Assembly: GCF_003951285.1 (NCBI RefSeq)
Contig: NZ_RXFQ01000009.1
Location: forward strand, 62,001-126,000
Direction: 5' to 3'
Length of the DNA stretch: 64,000 bases
Source of the DNA: Variovorax beijingensis
GTDB taxonomy: Bacteria; Pseudomonadota; Gammaproteobacteria; Burkholderiales; Burkholderiaceae_C
Shown: in pieces, positions 8,232 through 15,518 of the stretch
How positions within the stretch are numbered: the stretch's first letter is position 1
Layout: each line of letters opens with the position of its first letter
Made by a program: the position numbers and the translations under genes
Notes under the pieces: model-generated
The model's input: the letters and a program-made list of their open reading frames with translations, nothing else
Told to the model about the DNA's origin: nothing
The model's database searches: none

Positions 8232-10088
8232 TCAGGCGGGCTTGAGTGTTCCAGGCACGATCTTCGCATCGAATTCGCGCATCAGCATCTGCACTTCGGG
8301 ATCGCTGCGGATGGCCTCCTCGGCCACGCGCTGGCGCTCGTCGGCCGCCTGCTTGTTGCGGCGCGCGGGGCTGTCGACCACGCCGCCGATCTCGATGGCG
8401 AGCTTAACGCCGTGGCCCAGCGCGGCCAGCGCATCCGTGAGTTTCTCGCGGGCCGAAGGCTGGTTGAGCAGTTCGCGCTCGACGCGAAGTATCCACTGGT
8501 CGACGTCGCGCGCCACCAGTTGCGACTGCAGCGCGAGTTCGCGCGCCAGGGCGTTGATGCTCTCGGCCGCGATCATCTGCGTGACCGTGGCGTGCCAGAA
8601 GTCGCCGTCCTCGCTCGGCGGAATCGGCGGCGCCGGTCCGCGCTGCTCGTCGGGGCGCGGCACGTCCCGCTGGCTCGGCGGCGGCTGCACGCGCATGGGA
8701 ACGGCAAGCACCCGCGGTGCCTCTGCAGCCGGCGAGGGCTCGGTCTCGGCGGCAGGCCGGGGCCCGCCCTGCCGCACCGGCTCGCTGACCACGGCCAAGC
8801 GCTGGCCGGCCGGCGCCGGGTTGGATCGAGGCACCGGCGCAGCGACAGAAATCGACGCTGGCGCTGCGGCGATCTCCGCCGTGCCCCGAGCCGACGCTAC
8901 GGTCGCAGGGACCGAAACCGCCCCGGGGGCTTCATTCAGAGTTTTTTTTTCCGTGGAGGCCGGGGAAGCGGCCGCACTGGAGGGCTTGAAGGCCAGAAGC
9001 CTGAGCAGCACCATGGTCAGCGCCGCGTACTCGTCGGGCGCCAGACCCAGCTCGCCGCGCCCGTGCAGGCACAGGCTGTAGAGCAACTGGGTTTCGTCGG
9101 CCGGCATCAGCGACGCGAGGCGCGCCGTGTCGGCCGCGTCGGGGTCGGTCGCCGAATCGGCCGACTCCGCCCGCGACGGCACCGCCTGCAGCACGGCCAT
9201 GGCCTGCAGCACCGCGGTCATTTCTTCCAGCGTGGACGCGGCGGACATGCCGTCGCGCCGCAGCGCCTCGGAGGTGTCGACCACCGTCCTGCCATCGCCC
9301 AGTGCCAGCGCCTCGATCAGCTTGAACACATGGCCGCGGTCCACGCTGCCGAGCATCTGGCGCACGCCGTTTTCGAGAAGTTCGCCGTTGCCGAAGGCAA
9401 TGGCCTGATCGGTGAGCGACAGCGCATCGCGCATCGAACCGCGTGCGGCGCGCGCCAGCAGGCGCAGCGCCTGCGGCTCGGCCGGCACCTGTTCGGCCTG
9501 CAGCACGCTCGTGAGGTGCTCCAGCACCGTCTCGGGCGCCATCGGCCGCAGGTTGAACTGCAGGCAGCGCGACAGCACCGTGACCGGCACCTTTTGCGGA
9601 TCGGTGGTCGCGAGCACGAACTTGAGGTATTCCGGCGGCTCCTCGAGCGTCTTCAGCATCGCGTTGAACGCGGTGTTGGTGAGCATGTGCACTTCGTCGA
9701 TCATGAAGACCTTGAAGCGCCCCTGCACCGGCTTGTAGACCGCCTGCTCGAGCAGCGACTGCACCTCGTCCACGCCGCGGTTCGATGCCGCGTCGAGTTC
9801 GGTGTAGTCGACGAAACGGCCCGAGTCGATGTCCTTGCAGGCCTGGCATACCCCGCAAGGCGTGGCCGTGATGCCACCCTGCCCGTCCGGTCCCTGGCAG
9901 TTGAGCGACTTGGCCAGAATGCGCGAGACGGTGGTCTTGCCCACGCCCCGCGTTCCGGTGAAAAGATAGGCGTGATGCAGGCGCTGCGTGGTCAACGCGT
10001 TCTCGAGCGCCTGCACCACGTGCCCCTGACCGACCATCTCACCGAAGGTTTTCGGACGGAACTTGCGAGCGAGCACGAGATAAGACAT
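8232..10088 (-). CDS. dnaX: DNA polymerase III subunit tau (with predicted gamma)
   Basis: A 618-residue clamp-loader ATPase. Residues 1 to about 240 are the AAA+ module: Walker [10 protein letters not shown], a zinc-binding cysteine cluster (CQGPDG...CGVCQAC), Walker [10 protein letters not shown] and the SRC arginine-finger motif ([10 protein letters not shown]). Domain III follows, then a Pro/Ala-rich linker from about residue 370, then the tau-specific C-terminus that contacts polymerase and helicase. Start ATG 10088 ([12 protein letters not shown]) matches the family; an in-frame ATG three codons upstream is less likely. A nine-A tract at codons 380-383 is followed by a stop in the -1 frame, predicting a 385-residue gamma. 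ybaB and recR follow. Confidence 0.97.
   Translation of the reverse strand: MSYLVLARKFRPKTFGEMVGQGHVVQALENALTTQRLHHAYLFTGTRGVGKTTVSRILAKSLNCQGPDGQGGITATPCGVCQACKDIDSGRFVDYTELDAASNRGVDEVQSLLEQAVYKPVQGRFKVFMIDEVHMLTNTAFNAMLKTLEEPPEYLKFVLATTDPQKVPVTVLSRCLQFNLRPMAPETVLEHLTSVLQAEQVPAEPQALRLLARAARGSMRDALSLTDQAIAFGNGELLENGVRQMLGSVDRGHVFKLIEALALGDGRTVVDTSEALRRDGMSAASTLEEMTAVLQAMAVLQAVPSRAESADSATDPDAADTARLASLMPADETQLLYSLCLHGRGELGLAPDEYAALTMVLLRLLAFKPSSAAASPASTEKKTLNEAPGAVSVPATVASARGTAEIAAAPASISVAAPVPRSNPAPAGQRLAVVSEPVRQGGPRPAAETEPSPAAEAPRVLAVPMRVQPPPSQRDVPRPDEQRGPAPPIPPSEDGDFWHATVTQMIAAESINALARELALQSQLVARDVDQWILRVERELLNQPSAREKLTDALAALGHGVKLAIEIGGVVDSPARRNKQAADERQRVAEEAIRSDPEVQMLMREFDAKIVPGTLKPA
8932..8952 (-). 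promoter_or_regulatory. Predicted dnaX frameshift/slippage site producing gamma
   Basis: On the coding strand GG is followed by A9 (8950-8942) and then CTCTGAATGA. Zero-frame reading is GAA AAA AAA ACT CTG AAT GAA. A -1 shift after the second AAA (K382) gives AAC TCT GAA TGA, that is three more residues and a stop at 8934-8932. Known precedents are the A AAA AAG ribosomal frameshift of E. coli dnaX and transcriptional slippage on an A9 tract in Thermus dnaX. I see no convincing downstream pseudoknot, so polymerase slippage is as likely as ribosomal frameshifting. Confidence 0.75.
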
Positions 10089-10159
10089 TGCGGGCATTCT
10101 AAAAGGCGCCGCACCCGTTCCCGGAGCTCCCCCGGAATCAAAAAATGGCCCTGCCTTTT

Positions 10160-10252
10160 TCGCGGGATACCGCGGAACCGGCTCCGCCGGGCCGCTGGTA
10201 TCGCCCCGGCAGGGGGTGGGCGAAGCGACACGAAGTGCGCGCAGCCTGGGGG
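10160..10252 (-). repeat. Interspersed extragenic repeat, copy 1
   Basis: On the minus strand this begins CCCCCCAGGCTGCGCGCAC, continues through CTTCGTGTCGCTTCGCCC and the C-rich CCCCCTGCCGGGGCG, then a GGCCCGGCGGAGCC arm. Copy 2 at 20059-20147 has the same core with few differences in the first 50 bases and a diverged distal arm. The core contains a CCCC/GGGG inverted repeat. The 5' edge abuts the -10 box of the SRP RNA gene. Confidence 0.8.
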
Positions 10253-10254
10253 GT

Positions 10255-10260
10255 TACAAT
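10255..10260 (+). promoter_or_regulatory. -10 box of the SRP RNA gene
   Basis: TACAAT ends 5 bp before the start of the predicted SRP RNA helix at 10266, the right spacing for a sigma-70 -10 element. The -35 region falls inside the interspersed repeat and is not recognisable. Confidence 0.6.
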
Positions 10261-10265
10261 AAGCC

Positions 10266-10363
10266 TTGACGGGCCTCCCTGCATGGTGAAGTGGCCAACC
10301 GGGTCAGGTGGGGAACCAAGCAGCCCTAACTGCGTAGTCAGTGCCAGGGGTAAGGCTCGTCAA
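10266..10363 (+). ncRNA. ffs: Signal recognition particle RNA, small bacterial type (4.5S)
   Basis: About 98 nt that fold as one long hairpin. The ends pair TTGACGGGCCT with AGGCTCGTCAA (11 bp, one G-U). The apical domain IV shows the invariant asymmetric-loop strands GTCAGG and AGCAGC around a GGAA tetraloop, closed here by TGG/CCA rather than the usual TCC/GGA, a fully compensated change. Ffh binds this domain to target inner-membrane proteins co-translationally. Location upstream of and divergent from dnaX, with a TACAAT -10 box at the right distance, agrees with the assignment. Exact ends are estimated from base pairing. Confidence 0.93.
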
Positions 10364-10617
10364 CCTAACATCAAAAAGCCGTGAGTTCGCAAGGACTTGC
10401 GCGCATCAGGGGCGGCAAGCCCCAGACAGCGGAATTCGATCCTCGCCAAATCTGCGGCTTCGTTCGTGAACAAATGCGTTGTCTTTCCGGGTTCCCCCGG
10501 ACTCAAGCTTGCCCGTTGTGTCCTTCGGGAATAGGCTCTGCGCGGATTCGATCTTGAATCTGGCAGGAGGATCGGCGACATCGGCGCCAACGTCCTCCGC
10601 ACCATAGGAGCATTCAG
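10364..10617 (+). other. Intergenic region between SRP RNA and the YegP-like gene
   Basis: No gene is supported. A TTGCCC at 10509 with TAGGCT 17 bp later could be a weak promoter for the downstream gene. A GGAGGA...TCCTCC pair at about 10564-10600 is a possible hairpin before the AGGAG ribosome-binding site at 10606-10610. No T-run terminator for the SRP RNA is visible. Confidence 0.4.
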
Positions 10618-10950
10618 ATGGCAGGCTGGTTTGAACTGAACAAGAGCGCCAACGCTCAGTACTATTTCGTTCTCAAGGCAGGCAACGGCGAAAGCGTCCT
10701 GAGCAGCGAACAGTACGCTGCCAAGAACTCGGCGGAAAACGGCATTGCCTCCGTGCAGGCCAATTGCACAGCGGAAGATCGCTACGAAAAGAAAACTGCC
10801 TCCAATGGAAAGCTGTTCTTCAACCTCAAGGCCGCAAACCATCAGGTCATCGGCACGAGCCAGATGTATGGCTCCGAGCAGACGCGCGAAACAGGCATTG
10901 CCTCGGTGAAGACGAACGGCACCACGAAGACCATCAAGGACAACACCTGA
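10618..10950 (+). CDS. YegP family (DUF1508) protein
   Basis: A 110-residue protein made of two DUF1508 repeats, about residues 10-58 and 60-108. Each has the pattern FxLKAxNxxVIxxSExYxxKxxxENGIxSVxxN: YYFVLKAGNGESVLSSEQY in the first, FFNLKAANHQVIGTSQMYG in the second. The fold is a small beta-alpha module of unknown biochemical role, often stress-induced. The start is set by AGGAG 7 bp upstream. The gene is lower in GC than its neighbours, which is usual for this family. It stands alone between the SRP RNA and a convergent flavoprotein gene. Confidence 0.93.
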   Translation: MAGWFELNKSANAQYYFVLKAGNGESVLSSEQYAAKNSAENGIASVQANCTAEDRYEKKTASNGKLFFNLKAANHQVIGTSQMYGSEQTRETGIASVKTNGTTKTIKDNT

Positions 10951-11019
10951 TGATGGAATGCAAGCCCGAACAAGGCTTGCAAGCTCCCATCTCGGCAGAA
11001 GATCGAACGGCGCGTGCCC

Positions 11020-12258
11020 TCAGAAGCCCTGCCGCTCGATCGCTCCGTGCGCCGCGGCAGCGCCGCTGGCCATCGATGCCGTCAGCAGGTAGCCGCCAGT
11101 CGGCGCCTCCCAGTCGAGCATTTCCCCCGCCACGAACACGCCCGGCACCGCGCTGGCCATGAGCCGTTCGTCGAGCGCCTCGAAGCGCACGCCGCCTGCA
11201 GTGCTGATGGCTTCGTCGATGGGCCGGGTTGCGACCAGCCGCAGCGGCACGGCCTTGATCGTCGCCGCCAGCTGCGCGGGGTCTTGCATCGCCTCGCGGC
11301 TCAGCGCCTCGTGCAGCACGCCGGCCTTGATGCCCTCCAGCCCCAGCCGGCTCTTCAGATGGCTGCTGAGCGAGCGGGCGCCGCGCGGATGCTTCACTGC
11401 GGCCAGCACCTGCTCGGCACTGCGGTCGGGCAGCAGATCGAGCAGCAGCGTCGCGCTGCCGTGCACGGCGATCTCGTCGCGCAGCAATGCCGAAGCGGCA
11501 TAGATCAGGCTGCCCTCAATGCCTTTGGCAGTTGCGACGAACTCGCCCTTGCGCGCAAAGCGGCGCCCCTGGCTGTCGGTGAACGAAATCGCGACCGACT
11601 TGAACGGCTGGCCCGCAAAGCGGCTCGCGAAATGCTCACTCCACCCTGCCCCGTCGAAGCCGCAGTTGGCAGGCAGCAGCGGCGCGACATCGATACCGCG
11701 CTCTTGCAGCCACGGCGCCCATGCGCCATCGGAGCCCAGCCGCGCCCAGCTCGCACCACCCAGTGCGAGCACCACCGCATCGGCCTTGACGATGGCCTCG
11801 CCCGCGGGAGTGGCGAAGCGCAGCGAGCCCGCGGCCAGCGATGCATCGCCAAGCCAGCGGTGGCGCATATGAAACTGCACACCCGCCGCGCGCAGCCGGT
11901 GCAGCCAGGCGCGCAGCAGCGGCGCGGCTTTCATGTCGGTCGGAAACACGCGGCCCGAGGTGCCGACGAAGGTCTCGACGCCAAGGCCCGCCGCCCATTC
12001 GCGCACCTGCTGCGGGCCGAAGCGGGCAAGCATCGGTTCGAGCTGCGCACGGCGTTCGCCGAACCGGCTCATGAACACGTCGAAAGGCTCCGAATGCGTG
12101 AGGTTCAGCCCGCCGCGGCCGGCCAGCAGGAACTTGCGGCCCACCGAGGGCATGGCGTCGTAGACGTGCACCTGCACGCCGGACGCGCTCAGGATTTCGG
12201 CCGCCATGAGGCCGGCCGGTCCGCCGCCGATCACGGCGACGGTTTGGGAAAGAGTCAT
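11020..12258 (-). CDS. NAD(P)/FAD-dependent flavoprotein, HI0933/TIGR03862-like
   Basis: A 412-residue flavoprotein. The N-terminal dinucleotide fold is VAVIGGGPAGLMAAEIL (residues 6-22), followed by GRKFLLAGRGGLNLTHSE, the HI0933-family signature. A C-terminal FAD segment reads GVFVAGEMLDWEAPTGGYLL. Members are uncharacterised or related to BaiN-type reductases. The ATG at 12258 overlaps the stop of the upstream helicase gene (ATGA), so translation is coupled. This makes it the third gene of a repair operon, though no repair role is documented for the family. Confidence 0.85.
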   Translation of the reverse strand: MTLSQTVAVIGGGPAGLMAAEILSASGVQVHVYDAMPSVGRKFLLAGRGGLNLTHSEPFDVFMSRFGERRAQLEPMLARFGPQQVREWAAGLGVETFVGTSGRVFPTDMKAAPLLRAWLHRLRAAGVQFHMRHRWLGDASLAAGSLRFATPAGEAIVKADAVVLALGGASWARLGSDGAWAPWLQERGIDVAPLLPANCGFDGAGWSEHFASRFAGQPFKSVAISFTDSQGRRFARKGEFVATAKGIEGSLIYAASALLRDEIAVHGSATLLLDLLPDRSAEQVLAAVKHPRGARSLSSHLKSRLGLEGIKAGVLHEALSREAMQDPAQLAATIKAVPLRLVATRPIDEAISTAGGVRFEALDERLMASAVPGVFVAGEMLDWEAPTGGYLLTASMASGAAAAHGAIERQGF

Positions 12259-15200
12259 TCGAGAGTTACCAGTTCGCCCTGCCCGGTCAGGAACGCGGCG
12301 CGCACCAAGGCACCGGGGTAGGCATGTTGCACGGCCGCGCGGTAGCGCTGCATCTGTGCGATCAATTCCGCGTCCCGTTCGGGGCGCGCCGCAGATTTGT
12401 AGTCGAGGATCCACCAGGCACCGCTGGCGCGCTCGCGCACCAGCCGGTCGATGCGCAGTGTCTCGCCTTCGTGGACCAGCGTCACTTCGTTGCCGTGCCA
12501 GTCGATCATGCGCTCATCCCACGCCCAGGCGCCGGCCCCCGCGCGAATGCGCTCGGCCAGCACCGTGGCGCCGCGCGCCTGTTGCGCGTCGAGCATGAAT
12601 TCGCGGGCTGCGGCGCGCACGTGTGCGGGCGGCAGCGCCTCGCCCGGCAGGGCCCATTCGAGCAGCCGGTGCATCGCCTCGCCGAAGGCCGCAGCCCGCG
12701 CATCGACGGTAGCGCCAGCGGCTTTCCTCGTGGCCGGTGATTCCTTGGCCGCAGGTGCGAGGACGGGCATCTTCTTCATCGAGAAACTGCCAGCCCCGGT
12801 CTCCACCGGCAACGCGAGCAGCGGCTCATCGGCCTCGACGGGCTCGCACATCGATTCGAGCCGCGACCACCAGCTGCCCTCGTTGGCCCGGGCCGGCTGC
12901 ACTGACGACAGCACGAGGCGTTCGCGCGCCCTCGTGGTCGCGACGTAGAGGCCGTTGAGCTCCTCGCGATGGCGCGCGCGCTGTTCTTCCTCGAGCAGCG
13001 TGGCCGCGCAGCCGGGCGGCGCTTTTTCGCTCGCCAGGAACACGAAGCGGGTGGGCGCGCTGTCGCTGCCTTTCCATTCGACCAGCACGCCCATGGTCTG
13101 GGCACGCGGCGGCGGCGCATCGCAGTCGAGCATGAGGACGGTGTCGGCCTCGAGGCCCTTGGCGCCGTGCACGGTGAGCAGTTGCACTGCATCAGGCACG
13201 GCGACGGATGGCGCCCTGACGCCGCCGGCGCGCAGCGCGCGCACCAGCGCATAGGGCGTGGCAAAGCGCGCGCCCTCGATCTCGAGCGAAGCCGCCAGAA
13301 GCCCGCGCAGATTGGCCAGCGCACTCTGGCGCATGGCCGAAGGCATGGCGGCGCCGAACCTGGCCAGCACGTCGCCATCGTGAAAGATCGCACTGAGCGC
13401 ATCGTGCGGCGGCAATGCGGCGAGCCAGCGCTGCCACTGCTTGAGCCTGGCGCCTGCCGCGACCAGTTCCGCCGGCAGGCCCTCGCCTTTCTGGATCAGC
13501 GCGAACCAGCTCGACGAGGGGTGCTCGCGCTGGCGCAGCGCCAATTGCACCAGCGCATCGTCGCCGATGCCGAAGAGCGGCGACTTGAGCGCGCGCGCCA
13601 GCGAGAGGTCGTGCGCGGGCGACACCAGCGCATCGATCAGCCCCACCACGTCCTGCACTTCGGGGGCGTCGTGCAGTTCGTTCTTCTCGGGCTGCTGCAC
13701 GGGAATGTGGCGCTGGCGCAGCGCGTCCTGCATGGCGGACAGCCGGTTGCGGCGGCGCGCCAGCACCATGATCTGGCGCGGCGGCGTGCCGTCGGCAATG
13801 CGCTGCGCGACCCAGCGCGCGGCCTGCTCGCATTCCTTTTGCAGCAGCTGCTCTTCGGGCAGCACCCGCGGCGTGACGAGGCTGTCGCGCCAGTGCAGCA
13901 CGCCGTCGTCCGCGGGCGCGGCCTCGGCTGCGGCATCGAGGGCGCCGCGATCGATGGGCGGGAGCTTGAGCAGCTCGCCCTGGTCGTTGCGTTCGGTGGT
14001 GTGCGCGCGATAGCCGTCGAACTCGCCGGCGTCCTGCGCGGCCAGCATCGCCTGGTTGACGAGGCCGACCACCGCACGCGCGTTGCGGTGGGTGTGGTCG
14101 CAGTTGAGCAGCTCGCCGCCCAGCCCTTCGCGCACGAATTTCTTCGCGGCGATGAACACCTGCGGCTCGGCACGGCGGAAGCGGTAGATGCTCTGCTTCG
14201 GGTCGCCCACGATGAAGACGCGCGGCGCCTTGCCGCCCGCGCCGGTGTAGGCGCTGAGCCAGCCATAGAGCGCCTGCCACTGCAGCGGATTGGTGTCCTG
14301 GAACTCGTCGATCAGCAGGTGCGCGATGCGCGCATCGAGCCGCTCCTGCACCCAGCCCGACAGCGCCGACTGGCCCAGCAGCAATTGCGCGGCCTGTTCG
14401 ACGTCGTTCATGTCGACCCAGCCGTGGGCGCGCTTGACCTCGGCGAAGGCGGAGATCAAAAGGCGCGTGAGGCGCGTCATGCGCTGCTGGTAGAGCCAGG
14501 CCGCGTGCTGGGCCTGCGCGGCGCACAGCGTCTGGAGCTCGGCCTCGGCTTCTTGCGCGGCAGGGTATTTCTGCAGGTTCTTGTTGAGCCGGTCTTCGGT
14601 GGCGACGAAGAAATTCTTGCGCAGGTGCGCGAGCGCGGCCGCGAGCGACTCCTGCGGCGGCTCGCCGGTGCCGAACACGTCGATGACCGCCTCGGCCGCT
14701 TTCTGCGGCGTCTTGTTGGCTTCGCGGCCGAGCGCGGCGGCGCGGTCGAGCCAGCGGCGCCGGGCCTGCTCCCCGCGCAGTGCACCGGTCGGTTCGTCCA
14801 ATCCCTCGAGCGACGGATGGAGTGCGCTGAAATGCTGCACCGCCGACGCCGGGTCGGACAGCGAGAACTCGACCCGGCGCGTGAGCGCTTCGCCCAGGGC
14901 CTTGGCGGTCTGCGACCGGCCATAGGTGGCAACGACGGCGTAGTAGTCGGCCAGCGCCTCCTTGTCGGCTGCCACCGCTTCGAAGAAGGGCCGCCAGGTC
15001 CGCGAACGCGCCTCGGCATCGTCCTCGAGCAGTTCGTAGTTCGCGGGCAGGCCGAGTTCGCGCAGCACCGCCAGCGGCGCATTGCGCAGCAGGCCCGCGA
15101 ACCAGGCGTGGAAGGTGCGGAACTGTACCGGCCGGCCGCCTTCGAGCAGGCGCCTGTAGAGGCCTTGCAGGCGCGGCACGGCGGCAAGTGCGGCATCGGG

Positions 15201-15518
15201 CCCGACGCCGCGGCTCACGAGTTCGCGCACCAGCTCCTCGGGGCTGCGCTCGGCGAACTGCTCGAGCCATTGGTCGAGCCGCTCGCGCATTTCGCCGGCG
15301 GCTTTCTTGGTGAAGGTGATGGCCAGGATCTCGTGCGGCTCGCAAGCGGATTCGCCCTCTTCGAGCAGCGCGCGCAGGATGCGCGACACCAGCATCCAGG
15401 TCTTGCCCGCGCCGGCGCAGGCTTCGACGGCCACCGAGCGCCGCGGATCGCAGGCGACCGTGTAGAAGGCCTCGCGTGTGACGTGCCGGCCGTTGTGTTC
15501 GTAGGCGGCGCCGTTCAT
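12255..15518 (-). CDS. AddA-type UvrD-like helicase/exonuclease subunit
   Basis: A 1087-residue SF1A helicase fused to a RecB-type nuclease. Visible motifs: Walker A EACAGAGKTWML (about residues 22-33), Ia ITFTKKAAGEM, II LLIDEFQDTNPLQW, III FIVGDPKQSIYRFRRA, V LLTVHGAKGLEADTV and VI YVATTRARERL. The C-terminal nuclease shows GEAMHRLLEW, RIDRLV and WILDYKS. This architecture is that of AddA, which resects double-strand breaks toward recombination. The start at MNGAAYEHNG is chosen because it overlaps the stop of the preceding AddB-like gene (ATGA at 15518-15515). Confidence 0.9.
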   Translation of the reverse strand: MNGAAYEHNGRHVTREAFYTVACDPRRSVAVEACAGAGKTWMLVSRILRALLEEGESACEPHEILAITFTKKAAGEMRERLDQWLEQFAERSPEELVRELVSRGVGPDAALAAVPRLQGLYRRLLEGGRPVQFRTFHAWFAGLLRNAPLAVLRELGLPANYELLEDDAEARSRTWRPFFEAVAADKEALADYYAVVATYGRSQTAKALGEALTRRVEFSLSDPASAVQHFSALHPSLEGLDEPTGALRGEQARRRWLDRAAALGREANKTPQKAAEAVIDVFGTGEPPQESLAAALAHLRKNFFVATEDRLNKNLQKYPAAQEAEAELQTLCAAQAQHAAWLYQQRMTRLTRLLISAFAEVKRAHGWVDMNDVEQAAQLLLGQSALSGWVQERLDARIAHLLIDEFQDTNPLQWQALYGWLSAYTGAGGKAPRVFIVGDPKQSIYRFRRAEPQVFIAAKKFVREGLGGELLNCDHTHRNARAVVGLVNQAMLAAQDAGEFDGYRAHTTERNDQGELLKLPPIDRGALDAAAEAAPADDGVLHWRDSLVTPRVLPEEQLLQKECEQAARWVAQRIADGTPPRQIMVLARRRNRLSAMQDALRQRHIPVQQPEKNELHDAPEVQDVVGLIDALVSPAHDLSLARALKSPLFGIGDDALVQLALRQREHPSSSWFALIQKGEGLPAELVAAGARLKQWQRWLAALPPHDALSAIFHDGDVLARFGAAMPSAMRQSALANLRGLLAASLEIEGARFATPYALVRALRAGGVRAPSVAVPDAVQLLTVHGAKGLEADTVLMLDCDAPPPRAQTMGVLVEWKGSDSAPTRFVFLASEKAPPGCAATLLEEEQRARHREELNGLYVATTRARERLVLSSVQPARANEGSWWSRLESMCEPVEADEPLLALPVETGAGSFSMKKMPVLAPAAKESPATRKAAGATVDARAAAFGEAMHRLLEWALPGEALPPAHVRAAAREFMLDAQQARGATVLAERIRAGAGAWAWDERMIDWHGNEVTLVHEGETLRIDRLVRERASGAWWILDYKSAARPERDAELIAQMQRYRAAVQHAYPGALVRAAFLTGQGELVTLE

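Noticed and set aside
7797..10262. 821-codon plus-strand frame opposite dnaX
   Set aside because: Antisense shadow of dnaX and the repeat; no family motif, and the minus strand has clear AAA+ motifs.
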